8,306 bases of DNA, taken from contig PCVT01000154.1 in assembly GCA_002787075.1 (NCBI GenBank), forward strand, positions 1 through 8,306, written 5' to 3'. This stretch comes from Parcubacteria group bacterium CG11_big_fil_rev_8_21_14_0_20_41_14 (lineage in GTDB: Bacteria > Patescibacteriota > Patescibacteriia > UBA2169). Positions 1-8,227 of this stretch are shown here, one piece after another. The position numbers and the translations under genes are program-made. Within the stretch, counting starts at the first letter, position 1, and every line of letters begins with the position of its first letter. Below the pieces are notes generated by a model. That model did not search any database. It worked only from the letters and a program-made list of their open reading frames with translations, and had not been told where the DNA came from.

Positions 1-11
1 CTTATCAAATT

Positions 12-2942
12 ATGCCTCATCAAAAAACCGATTCAATAGCAATTAAAGGCGCAAGAGTACATAATCTAAAGAATATATCTTTGGATATTCCGCGCAACAA
101 GCTAGTGGTAATCACTGGTATTTCTGGATCTGGAAAATCTTCTTTAGCATTTGATACAATTTACGCGGAAGGGCAAAGACGATATGTTGAGTCCTTATCT
201 GCCTATGCAAGGCAGTTTTTGGGTTTAATGGATAAGCCAGACGTGGATCGCATAGACGGATTATCACCGGCAATCTCCATTGATCAAAAATCAGCATCCC
301 ACAACCCTCGCTCAACAGTAGGCACAGTCACAGAAGTATATGATTATCTGCGTGTCTTATACGCCAGAGTGGGTACGCCTCATTGCCCTAAATGCTTCCG
401 AGTCATTACCAAGCAAAGCAAAGAGCAGATAATCCGTTCAATCCAAAAATTAGCAGATGAAACTAAAATTATGCTACTCTCGCCCTTGATTCGCGATCAG
501 AAAGGTGAGCATCGGCATGTGTTCGCGGAATTAGCGAGAAGCGGATACGCGCGCGTGCGTTTGGATGGGGAAGTGATATCAATTGAAGAAGCCCAAGACA
601 AGCGTTTAGATAAGCAATGCAAGCATACTATTGAAGTGGTGGTGGATCGCTTAACTGTGAAAGCAAAACCATCTGCTGATGACAAATCGCGCTTAGCTGA
701 TTCCTTGGAAACTGCGCTGGATTTGGGGGATGGGTTGGTGATTGTCGCTGTTGCGTCTGACACGGAAGAACCCCCTCTTAATCTCCCTCCCTCGGAATAC
801 TCGGGACAGGCTCTGAATACGGGGGGAGAAATTATGTACTCCCAGCACCTAGCATGCCCAGATTGCGGAATAAATCTTCCTTTGTTAGAATCAAGAAATT
901 TTTCATTCAATTCTCCGCATGGCGCGTGCGAAGAGTGCACTGGCTTAGGAACAAAATTGGAAGTTGATATTGACTTAGTCATCCCAAACAAGCGGCTTTC
1001 AATCGCAGAAGGCGCTATTCGGCCCTGGTCCAGAACTGCCGCGTTTAATGGATGGTATTTTAGAATTTTATCAGAAGTGGCAAAAGAAAATAATTTTTCA
1101 ATCAATAAGCCAGTGAAAGATTTGCCAAAACAGGCATTGGATAAGGTCTTTCATGGTACAGGAACCGCGCGCTACAATGTAACTAACCCAGAATCCGAAG
1201 GCAAAGTAAAAGAGTTTGAAACTGAGTTTGAAGGCGTGGTAAACAACTTAATGCGCCGGTATCGTGAAACTGACTCTGATTACATCCGCAGAGAAATAGA
1301 AACCTACATGCGCGTGAAGCTGTGCCCAAAGTGCCAAGGCAAACGGCTAAAGAAAGAAGCTTTGGCCGTGACTGTGGCTGACAAAAATGTTTCTGAAGTC
1401 ACAGAGCTTTCCATTGATCAGTCATTAGTGTATTTCAAATTTTTGGCTTCGTCAAAATCTCCGCTAAATGAATCTCAAATGAAAATCGCTAAATTGGTGC
1501 TGAAAGAAATTATAGCGCGTTTAGAATTTTTGCAGAATGTGGGATTGAATTACATTACTTTGTCCCGGGCCGCGCATACTTTGTCAGGAGGAGAAGCGCA
1601 GAGAATACGTTTAGCCACGCAAATCGGGTCTGCATTAACTGGCGTGCTGTATATTCTAGACGAACCCTCAATTGGCTTGCATCAGCGCGATAATGCCCGG
1701 CTCATTGAAACCCTCAAAGCGTTGCGGGATTTAGGCAACACCGTTATTGTGGTTGAGCATGATGAAGACACTATTCTTGAAGCGGACTGGATTGTTGACA
1801 TTGGCCCTGGGGCAGGAGAGCATGGTGGAGAAGTGATATTTGAAGGCACTGCGTCCCAAATCAAAAAGAGTAAAAAATCAGTTACTGGGCAATATGTCTC
1901 AGGCGCCAAATCAATTAAAGCTCCTAAAAAATATCGCAAAGGCAATGGCAGAAAAATTTCCATTATCGGCGCTAAAGAGTTTAATTTGAAAAATATTGAT
2001 GTTGATATTCCATTGGGCAAGCTCGTGGCAATTACTGGCGTGTCTGGCTCTGGAAAATCAACCCTTATGACTGATATCCTTGCTAAACATCTTTTACAAC
2101 ATTTCTATTCGGCCAAAGAACGGCCTGGAGAGCATAAAGAAATCAAGAATTTGGAAAGCATTGATAAAGTAATTGATATTGACCAATCCCCAATCGGCAG
2201 AACACCGCGCTCTAATCCTGCCACATATACTGGCTTGTTTACTCCTATTAGAGATTTGTTTACGCAAGTTCCTGAAGCGAAAATTCGCGGCTATAAAGCA
2301 GGTAAGTTTTCGTTCAATGTGCGTGGCGGAAGATGCGAAGCATGCGAGGGTGACGGAGTTAAAAGAATTGAAATGAATTTTTTGCCAGACGTGTATGTGG
2401 ATTGCGAAGAATGCCATGGCAAGCGATACAACCCTCAAGTTTTGGAAATTCATTATCATGATAAGAATATCGCTGATGTATTGGCTATGACTGTTGAGGA
2501 AGCGCGCTTGTTTTTCAAAAATATTCCTTCTATAAAATCAAAATTAGAAACTTTGTTTGAAGTTGGTCTTGGCTATATTCATTTAGGCCAAAGCGCGACT
2601 ACATTATCTGGAGGAGAAGCGCAAAGGATAAAGCTCGCGACTGAATTATCCCGTCGCGCGACTGGAAAAACATTATACATACTAGATGAGCCAACCACTG
2701 GTTTGCATTTTCAAGATGTGGAACGATTGCTTCATGTGTTAAACGCTTTGGTGGATAAAGGAAATACTGTCTTGATCATAGAGCATAATCTTGACGTGAT
2801 AAAATCTTGCGACTGGATTATTGATTTAGGCCCTGAAGGCGGGGATAAAGGAGGCGAATTAGTAGCGCAAGGCACGCCGCATGAAGTCGCGCAAATTAAG
2901 CAAAGCTATACTGGGCAGTATTTGAAGAAAGTGATCCGGTAA
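12..2942 (+). CDS. uvrA: UvrA, excinuclease ABC subunit A
   Basis: UvrA is the damage-recognition ATPase of nucleotide excision repair; it dimerises and loads UvrB onto lesions in the cytoplasm. The 976-residue product has the full tandem ABC architecture. The first Walker A (GISGSGKSS) is at residues 36-44, the first LSGGEAQR signature at 524-531 and its Walker B ending D550-E551. The second Walker A (GVSGSGKST) is at 676-684, the second signature at 865-872 and its Walker B ending D892-E893. Zinc-binding CxxC pairs are visible at C125/C128, C282/C285 with C306/C309, C438/C441, and C775/C778 with C798/C801. The protein is somewhat longer than the roughly 940 residues of E. coli UvrA, partly because of about 20 extra residues near 251-272 that look repeat-derived. 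The start at 12 precedes the conserved N-terminus by only a few residues; just 11 bases lie upstream, so its promoter and RBS cannot be judged. Identification is secure. Confidence 0.98.
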   Translation: MPHQKTDSIAIKGARVHNLKNISLDIPRNKLVVITGISGSGKSSLAFDTIYAEGQRRYVESLSAYARQFLGLMDKPDVDRIDGLSPAISIDQKSASHNPRSTVGTVTEVYDYLRVLYARVGTPHCPKCFRVITKQSKEQIIRSIQKLADETKIMLLSPLIRDQKGEHRHVFAELARSGYARVRLDGEVISIEEAQDKRLDKQCKHTIEVVVDRLTVKAKPSADDKSRLADSLETALDLGDGLVIVAVASDTEEPPLNLPPSEYSGQALNTGGEIMYSQHLACPDCGINLPLLESRNFSFNSPHGACEECTGLGTKLEVDIDLVIPNKRLSIAEGAIRPWSRTAAFNGWYFRILSEVAKENNFSINKPVKDLPKQALDKVFHGTGTARYNVTNPESEGKVKEFETEFEGVVNNLMRRYRETDSDYIRREIETYMRVKLCPKCQGKRLKKEALAVTVADKNVSEVTELSIDQSLVYFKFLASSKSPLNESQMKIAKLVLKEIIARLEFLQNVGLNYITLSRAAHTLSGGEAQRIRLATQIGSALTGVLYILDEPSIGLHQRDNARLIETLKALRDLGNTVIVVEHDEDTILEADWIVDIGPGAGEHGGEVIFEGTASQIKKSKKSVTGQYVSGAKSIKAPKKYRKGNGRKISIIGAKEFNLKNIDVDIPLGKLVAITGVSGSGKSTLMTDILAKHLLQHFYSAKERPGEHKEIKNLESIDKVIDIDQSPIGRTPRSNPATYTGLFTPIRDLFTQVPEAKIRGYKAGKFSFNVRGGRCEACEGDGVKRIEMNFLPDVYVDCEECHGKRYNPQVLEIHYHDKNIADVLAMTVEEARLFFKNIPSIKSKLETLFEVGLGYIHLGQSATTLSGGEAQRIKLATELSRRATGKTLYILDEPTTGLHFQDVERLLHVLNALVDKGNTVLIIEHNLDVIKSCDWIIDLGPEGGDKGGELVAQGTPHEVAQIKQSYTGQYLKKVIR
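762..827. repeat. Repeat-derived in-frame insertion in uvrA
   Basis: UvrA residues about 251-272, just before the first zinc module at C282, form a Pro/Ser/Gly-rich stretch (core [11 protein letters not shown]). Equivalent spacing in E. coli UvrA, from memory, is about 20 residues shorter. The DNA core at 789-817 contains CCCTCGGAATACTCGGGACA, which resembles the CTCGG...CTCGGGACAGG dispersed repeats common in some bacterial genomes. Flanking runs of C (770-775) and G (821-826) could pair. This looks like an old palindromic-repeat insertion kept in frame. No second copy lies in this window, so membership of a repeat family is inferred. Confidence 0.45.
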
Positions 2943-3012
2943 AATATAAAAGCTTTTGGTTTTTGGATTTATTAGCATGGCTCTTTGCTGTGTTTTTTGT
3001 TATCATGACCCC

Positions 3013-3945
3013 ATGGCATCCCAATTGGAAAAATCAATTCTCGCCGCGGTCGCGTATTTTGATATTTTTGATTATCCTTTGACATTGATTGAAATCCACA
3101 GGTTTGTTTTGAATTTATCAGGATCTTTTGAAGGAGCATCATTATTTGAAGCGCGCGACTGCTTGGAAAGAAGCCAATTTTTAAAAGATAAAATTCATTT
3201 TAAGAATGGATTTTTTTATTTGCGCGGGTCTGATAAAATAATCAAAATTCGGCATGAGCGCTATATTATAGCGAAACAAAAATTTGATAGAGCGCGCGAA
3301 ATAATCAGCATGCTCGCGCGCGCTCCGTTTGTCCGCGCCATATTTGTTTGCAATTCTTTGGCATTTAATAATGCTAAAAAAGAGAGTGACATTGATCTGG
3401 TCATAATTACTAAAAAAGGCGGAGTATGGCTGTCGCGATTGTTTTGCTTGTTGCTGTTGTCAATGATGCGCATTAGACCCGGATACAAAAATACCAGAAA
3501 CAAAATTTGTTTAAGCATGTTCATGGATGAGAATCATCTTGATTTTTCTCATTTGAAAATGGGAAAGCGGGATATTGATTTTATGTATTGGGTGCTAAAT
3601 TTTTATGCTTTGTATGATTCTCGCGGGTTGTACAAGAAATTTTGGAACGCGAATAAGGACTGGCTAAAGCAGAATATGCCGAACGCAAGCCTGGCATATA
3701 CGCATTCGCATCGCTATATTAAGGCCAAGCCGCGCTTGCGGGTGATTGTTGAGTATGTTCTGCGTCCGTTTAGCATAATTGCCGAGAGTATTCAGCGCGC
3801 GAAATTTCCATCGCGAATTCGTGATATAATGAATCAGGATACGCGGGTGCGCGTGGAGGACGGGCTTTTAAAGTTCCATGTGAATGATAAGCGTTTGGAG
3901 CATTTGGAGGCGTTTGTGAAGAAGTATGAGAAAGTGATGCAATAA
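3013..3945 (+). CDS. Nucleotidyltransferase-like protein with N-terminal winged-helix-like region
   Basis: The 310-residue product begins with a segment (AYFDIFDYPLTLIEIHRFV, residues 14-32) typical of a winged-helix-like region found at the start of uncharacterised nucleotidyltransferase-family proteins in Patescibacteria. Residues 112-129 carry a pattern like a minimal nucleotidyltransferase active site: CNSLAFNNAKKESDIDL, with D126 and D128 as candidate metal-binding acids. The usual third carboxylate cannot be located with confidence, so catalysis is uncertain. A short hydrophobic patch lies at 140-151. The C-terminal third is basic and probably helical. I chose the ATG at 3013 because similarity to the family starts there; in-frame starts at 2956 (TTG) and 2977 (ATG) would add a Cys/Phe-rich extension lacking family character. 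No clear Shine-Dalgarno is seen. It lies 70 bp after uvrA and its stop is one base before a repeat element. The substrate is unknown. Confidence 0.75.
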   Translation: MASQLEKSILAAVAYFDIFDYPLTLIEIHRFVLNLSGSFEGASLFEARDCLERSQFLKDKIHFKNGFFYLRGSDKIIKIRHERYIIAKQKFDRAREIISMLARAPFVRAIFVCNSLAFNNAKKESDIDLVIITKKGGVWLSRLFCLLLLSMMRIRPGYKNTRNKICLSMFMDENHLDFSHLKMGKRDIDFMYWVLNFYALYDSRGLYKKFWNANKDWLKQNMPNASLAYTHSHRYIKAKPRLRVIVEYVLRPFSIIAESIQRAKFPSRIRDIMNQDTRVRVEDGLLKFHVNDKRLEHLEAFVKKYEKVMQ

Positions 3946-3946
3946 T

Positions 3947-4170
3947 TGTCATCCCGAGCCCTAAGAGTGCTTTAATAAAAGTATTGTCGTGGTAAACGAA
4001 TGATGTAAATAGACAGAAAAACTTCACAGGGTGAGAGGACCCCCTTAATCGTTGCATTATTCGTTGATTAGCGGGATCCTCTCGTCTTGCAAAGTACATC
4101 ATTTTGAATGATATAATTCGTTTACCACATTATTTAATATAATTGAGTATTATGAAGACTCGGGATGACA
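3947..4170. repeat. 224-bp MITE-like palindromic element (full copy)
   Basis: Perfect 12-bp terminal inverted repeats, TGTCATCCCGAG (3947-3958) and CTCGGGATGACA (4159-4170), enclose nested inverted repeats. These are GTGGTAAACGAA (3989-4000) with TTCGTTTACCAC (4117-4128); AATGATGTA (3999-4007) with TACATCATT (4095-4103), which overlaps the previous arm by two bases; and GAGAGGA (4033-4039) with TCCTCTC (4077-4083). A central TTAATC...GATTA pair (4045-4070) closes it, so the whole element is one long imperfect palindrome. It has no open reading frame of its own and no transposase, like a non-autonomous miniature element. Its right half recurs, colinear and in the same orientation, at 6135-6229. 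It starts one base after the upstream stop codon, and its last base is the A of the downstream ATG. Confidence 0.85.
4109..4117 (+). promoter_or_regulatory. Possible extended -10 promoter inside the repeat element
   Basis: TGATATAAT at 4109-4117 matches an extended -10 (TG-n-TATAAT). A weak TTGCAA at 4087-4092 is the only candidate -35 and its 19-bp spacing is long. A second TATAAT at 4138-4143 has no -35. Either would give a short leader to the ATG at 4170, so the element may supply the promoter of the ligase-like gene. The region is AT-rich, so chance matches are likely. Confidence 0.35.
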
Positions 4171-5528
4171 TGAAAATATTAAACAAAATAATTGAATATG
4201 GAATCTTGCTATTCGTGTTTTTGATTCCTTGGCAGGCAAGGTTGATTTTGCAAGAAGGATCAATCAATGGAGACCTGCCCGCCGAATCGGCCGGATACTG
4301 GGAATATGGAACAAAGTCCTTGTACGCGACTGAGGTTTTACTGTTGATTATTTTGATTGCAGTAATAATCCGAGGAGCAATATATATTGCGAAAGCAAAA
4401 CCGCGTTTTAATCTGAAGCGCGTGTTTAGTCCGGCGGGCGCTTTATTATTATTGATAATCTGGGCAGGCGCAACAATAATCTGGTCAATTGATCCAAATA
4501 TCGCGCTTGAGAGGTGGATTGTTCTTGTTGAGGCAATCGCAGTGTTTTTGATTTTGTCCTCCGGAGCAGTTAGTTTTAAAAAATTATCTTGGGCCATTAT
4601 ATTGTCTGGCTTAATTCAGGCATTGTTTGGGTTGTATCAATTTTTGCTTCAGGAAGTGCCTAGCTCAACTTGGATTGGAATCGCGTCCCAAAAGGCAGAA
4701 GATCTTGGAGTGAGCGTTGTTGAGACGGATTTGCGTCGCTGGCTCAGGGCGTATGGAACATTCTCGCATCCGAATATGCTGGGTGGGTGGCTGGTGCTGT
4801 CTTTAATGTTGGTGATAGATAAGATGAAAGCGCAAAGTCAGAGTTTGATTGATGTATTGCGCTATCCAATTTACATTGTGCTGTTGTTCGGGCTTCTCGC
4901 GACTTTTTCTAGAAGCGCGTGGCTGGGGTTTGGAGTATTTTTGATTGGATTTGTGATTATGCTTTTTGTCCGCAAGAAATGGATGCAGGGGATTAAGATT
5001 ATTTTAATAAGCATTCTTTCTGTTGCGTGTTTTTATTCCTTATTTTCTGAACCAATGAATACTCGTCTTGGCTTGCAAGGACGGCTTGAGATAAAATCAA
5101 ATATGGAGCGGGTCTCGTCCATGAATCAGGGTTGGGAGATTATAAAAAAGCATCCTATGCTTGGGGTCGGGATTGGAAATTTCGGCTTAGCAGTGCATGA
5201 TGAGATTAATGATTCTCAGCAAGCCTGGTTTTATCAGCCAGTGCATAATGTATTGTTATTGATATGGGCGGAATTGGGGATTGTGGGGGTGATATTTGTC
5301 TTGTTATTCCTCCTTGTGTCATTGCTAGGAGTGAGTAGTACTCTGAGAACGACGCGGCAATCTTATCATCGCAATGACACTGTGATATTTTTAATCCCAT
5401 TGATCATAATTTTTTTATTAGATCATTATCCTTGGTCTTTATACGCGGGCATGATGATTAGCGCGGTATTTTTAGGTATGAGCATTTTGTATGCGCGGGA
5501 GGCAAGCTCGCGGCAATGGCTAAGCTAG
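4170..5528 (+). CDS. O-antigen ligase/polymerase-like integral membrane protein (Wzy_C/WaaL family)
   Basis: The 452-residue product is a polytopic membrane protein with roughly ten to twelve hydrophobic segments, the first just after the N-terminus. WaaL-family proteins join undecaprenyl-linked glycans to lipid A or other acceptors; relatives act as glycan polymerases or protein glycosylases, all at the outer face of the inner membrane. Family hallmarks are R193-x-x-G196-T-F-S-H-P-N202 before a membrane segment, then F-S-R-S-A-W at 246-251. A large external loop follows, carrying a G-W-x-I-I-x-x-H-P-M-L-G-V-G-I-G-N-F run (321-338) and P357-V-H359-N, the likely catalytic histidine region. The C-terminus has a D-H-Y-P-W motif (418-422). 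I prefer the ATG at 4170 (MKILNK) over a TTG at 4143 or ATG at 4152, because those lie inside the repeat element. No clear RBS precedes it. Residues about 383-404 come from an inserted palindromic repeat. Ligase versus polymerase cannot be settled from sequence. Confidence 0.85.
   Translation: MKILNKIIEYGILLFVFLIPWQARLILQEGSINGDLPAESAGYWEYGTKSLYATEVLLLIILIAVIIRGAIYIAKAKPRFNLKRVFSPAGALLLLIIWAGATIIWSIDPNIALERWIVLVEAIAVFLILSSGAVSFKKLSWAIILSGLIQALFGLYQFLLQEVPSSTWIGIASQKAEDLGVSVVETDLRRWLRAYGTFSHPNMLGGWLVLSLMLVIDKMKAQSQSLIDVLRYPIYIVLLFGLLATFSRSAWLGFGVFLIGFVIMLFVRKKWMQGIKIILISILSVACFYSLFSEPMNTRLGLQGRLEIKSNMERVSSMNQGWEIIKKHPMLGVGIGNFGLAVHDEINDSQQAWFYQPVHNVLLLIWAELGIVGVIFVLLFLLVSLLGVSSTLRTTRQSYHRNDTVIFLIPLIIIFLLDHYPWSLYAGMMISAVFLGMSILYAREASSRQWLS
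5316..5380. repeat. 65-bp palindromic repeat inside the ligase-like gene
   Basis: Perfect 10-bp terminal inverted repeats GTGTCATTGC (5316-5325) and GCAATGACAC (5371-5380) bound a 65-bp unit containing CGACGCGGCAATCTT (5350-5364). This closely resembles the widespread dispersed repeats with GTCATTGCGA ends and a CGACGCGGCAATCT interior, recalled from many bacterial genomes. It is translated as part of the loop between the last two or three membrane segments (residues about 383-404, containing SSTLRTTRQSYHRND), and the frame remains open. Confidence 0.7.
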
Positions 5529-5546
5529 CTTAGCCATTGATTTTTT
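5514..5546 (+). terminator. Intrinsic terminator overlapping the ligase-like stop codon
   Basis: A perfect 26-bp palindrome at 5514-5539 (half-site CAATGGCTAAGCT) is followed by a T-run at 5541-5546. The TAG stop (5526-5528) sits in the centre of the palindrome, so the last codons of the gene form the left arm. This would end transcription just before the next promoter at 5590. Confidence 0.8.
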
Positions 5547-5589
5547 GGCTAAAATTAGCGAAAAAAGACCAATTTGTGTAAAATCGGGC

Positions 5590-5618
5590 TTGACAAGTTT
5601 TGATTATTGCTATATACT
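5590..5618 (+). promoter_or_regulatory. Strong sigma-70-type promoter of the structured RNA
   Basis: TTGACA (5590-5595) and TATACT (5613-5618) are separated by an ideal 17 bp. The -35 is consensus and the -10 differs at one position. Transcription should start near 5624-5627. No convincing protein-coding gene follows; instead there is a chain of hairpins ending in a terminator. Confidence 0.8.
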
Positions 5619-5624
5619 GGGAAT

Positions 5625-6012
5625 TCAAAATAAACAATTAAAGCTTTTTTAAAACTTGTTTGGTTATGGCAGAAGAGTCCAATGCCTCCTTTTGGGGAAA
5701 AGGATGGCGTGAATGGGACGTTTCTGAATGGACTCTTCTGCTATATTTTTCTCCCCACTCCCCATGGCGGGCACCCGCCAACAAGGTCGGGTGGCTGGGT
5801 AATTCGTGCGCGCGGCATTGGTGGATCCGATGTTTTTTGTGCACCTGCCCAGTCACCCGACTAAAATCCGCCCGGCAAAGCTTCAAGTCCTGTGTCGCGA
5901 CTGTCCGGCGCACAGGCCAAACTCCTATGAACGGAGTTTGAAACAGACAGATGTTATATATAGCCCTGGTATCCTTGAGAAGCATCTCTTGGATATTGGG
6001 GCTTCTTTTTTT
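5625..6012 (+). ncRNA. Candidate structured non-coding RNA, about 388 nt, unidentified
   Basis: A strong promoter lies just upstream and an intrinsic terminator ends the unit. Helices in order: H1 5665-5681 with 5729-5745, 17 bp with one G-U, capped by an inner hairpin 5684-5693/5698-5708 with a GGGG loop. H2 5765-5770/5775-5780. H3 5786-5799/5848-5861, 14 bp with one G-U, topped by GTGC/GCAC (5806-5809/5841-5844) and CATTGG/CCGATG (5816-5821/5827-5832). H4 5889-5898/5908-5916, CCTGTG-CGC type with one bulge. H5 5918-5925/5933-5940, 8 bp. H6 is the terminator. A weak closing helix UUGUUU/AAACAG (5656-5661/5941-5946) is possible. G-U pairs within helices suggest selection at the RNA level. The size fits tmRNA or RNase P RNA, but I find no tRNA-like T-loop or tag peptide, no GGAAAGUCC/ACAGAAA P4 pair, and no SRP tetraloop-region motif. 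It is also too long and multi-helical for 6S RNA. Function unknown; start inferred from the promoter. Confidence 0.7.
5962..6012 (+). terminator. Intrinsic terminator of the structured RNA
   Basis: Arms 5962-5974 and 5991-6003 pair over 13 positions, including three consecutive G-U wobbles. Inside them lie a 2x2 U-U internal loop and a GAGA/TCTC stem (5977-5980/5985-5988) with an AGCA loop. The tail at 6004-6012 is TC followed by seven Ts. It insulates the RNA unit from the groESL promoter at 6041. Confidence 0.85.
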
Positions 6013-6040
6013 GCTGTCCAGACACCGTTTTTGCCACCCC

Positions 6041-6068
6041 TTGACATCATTTAAAAATGCGGTACAAT
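6041..6068 (+). promoter_or_regulatory. groESL promoter
   Basis: TTGACA (6041-6046) and TACAAT (6063-6068) with 16-bp spacing form a good vegetative sigma-70-type promoter. The expected start near 6075 places the CIRCE operator immediately inside the leader, the standard arrangement for HrcA-repressed chaperone operons. The leader to groES would be about 185 nt, lengthened by a repeat element. Confidence 0.85.
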
Positions 6069-6085
6069 AGAATATCACAAGCATA

Positions 6086-6112
6086 TTATCACTCTTGGTT
6101 CGGGAGTGATAA
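6086..6112 (+). promoter_or_regulatory. CIRCE operator (HrcA binding site)
   Basis: TTATCACTC-N9-GAGTGATAA is a perfect 9-bp inverted repeat with the canonical 9-bp spacer. It differs from the standard TTAGCACTC-N9-GAGTGCTAA only by a symmetric change at position 4 of each arm. Its place just downstream of the promoter and upstream of groES supports HrcA-mediated heat-shock repression of groESL. hrcA itself is not in the window. Confidence 0.92.
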
Positions 6113-6134
6113 AAGATAAAGTAATTAACAAGAA

Positions 6135-6229
6135 GATCCTCTCGGCCTGCGGGGCGCATCATTCTGAAATAAGTGGTTCGTTTACCACAATGTGCAACAT
6201 AGCAAGAATGATAAGGCCTCGGGATGACA
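6135..6229. repeat. Partial (right-half) copy of the 224-bp element in the groESL leader
   Basis: GATCCTCTCG (6135-6144), TTCGTTTACCACA (6177-6189) and CTCGGGATGACA (6218-6229) match 4075-4084, 4117-4129 and 4159-4170 exactly. They have the same order, orientation and spacing to within one base (95 versus 96 bp). The sequence between them is partly diverged. The left half, including the outer TGTCATCCCGAG arm, is absent. This copy has its own internal pairings instead: GGCCT/AGGCC (6144-6148/6214-6218), ATCATTCT/AGAATGAT (6158-6165/6205-6212) and GTGGT/ACCAC (6173-6177/6184-6188), so the leader mRNA could fold into a nested hairpin. Confidence 0.8.
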
Positions 6230-6259
6230 GGTGCGCGCGGATCATAATCAAAAAAGCAT

Positions 6260-6550
6260 ATGCAAATTAAACCATTAGGTGATAGAGTGATCATCAAAGC
6301 GCTTGAGGAAGAGCAAATTTCCAAAAGCGGAATCGTACTGCCAGACACAGCAGACAAAGAAAAGCCAGAACAAGGCGAAGTAATCGCGGCTGGCCCGGGC
6401 AAAAGATTAGATAACGGAGAAATCGCGCCTTTGTCCGTGAAGGTCGGGGACAAAGTAGTATTTAGAAAATACTCTGCTGACGAAATCAAAATAAATGATG
6501 AAGAAGTTCTCGTGGTCAGCGAGAGCGATATAGTAGGAATAATTGAGTAA
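6260..6550 (+). CDS. groES: GroES, 10-kDa co-chaperonin
   Basis: The 96-residue product forms the heptameric lid of the GroEL folding chamber in the cytosol. The N-terminal IKPLGDRVIIK and the mobile loop around residues 16-32, ending in GIVLP (24-28), are the hallmark GroEL-binding parts. The central GEVIAAGPG and C-terminal VVSESDIVGIIE complete the standard beta-barrel. Its length is normal for the family. The ATG at 6260 fits the conserved N-terminus. The 20 bases before it contain no recognisable Shine-Dalgarno (an A-run lies at 6250-6255), which is unusual next to the groEL start. It is first in the operon behind a CIRCE-controlled promoter and 12 bp before groEL. Confidence 0.98.
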   Translation: MQIKPLGDRVIIKALEEEQISKSGIVLPDTADKEKPEQGEVIAAGPGKRLDNGEIAPLSVKVGDKVVFRKYSADEIKINDEEVLVVSESDIVGIIE

Positions 6551-6559
6551 GGAATATAA

Positions 6560-8218
<1,659 letters not shown>

Positions 8219-8227
8219 ATTAAGTAA

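Noticed and set aside
497..1105. Minus-strand open frame of 202 codons within uvrA
   Set aside because: It is antisense to a clearly coding, conserved region.
2948..2957. AAAAGCTTTT palindrome after uvrA as a terminator
   Set aside because: The stem is short and almost all A-T, with only a broken T-run after it; too weak to support a terminator call.
2956..3012. N-terminal extension of the nucleotidyltransferase-like gene from TTG 2956 or ATG 2977
   Set aside because: The added residues are Cys/Phe-rich without family similarity, and recognisable family sequence starts at the ATG at 3013.
4143..4169. Earlier starts (TTG 4143, ATG 4152) for the ligase-like gene
   Set aside because: They lie in the terminal part of the repeat element and would add element-encoded residues (including KTRDD) before the natural MKILNK start.
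5660..5941. Possible 93-residue protein on the + strand within the RNA unit
   Set aside because: It is Trp/Cys/Arg-rich with no domain, lacks a Shine-Dalgarno, and its sequence is dictated by overlapping hairpins. A translated small protein is not excluded but is less likely than an RNA gene.
5625..6012. tmRNA or RNase P RNA identity for the structured RNA
   Set aside because: No tRNA-like acceptor/T-loop or Ala-ending tag reading frame, and no GGAAAGUCC with ACAGAAA pair. The GACTGTCC at 5899-5906 resembles part of RNase P RNA but lies inside a local hairpin and stands alone.
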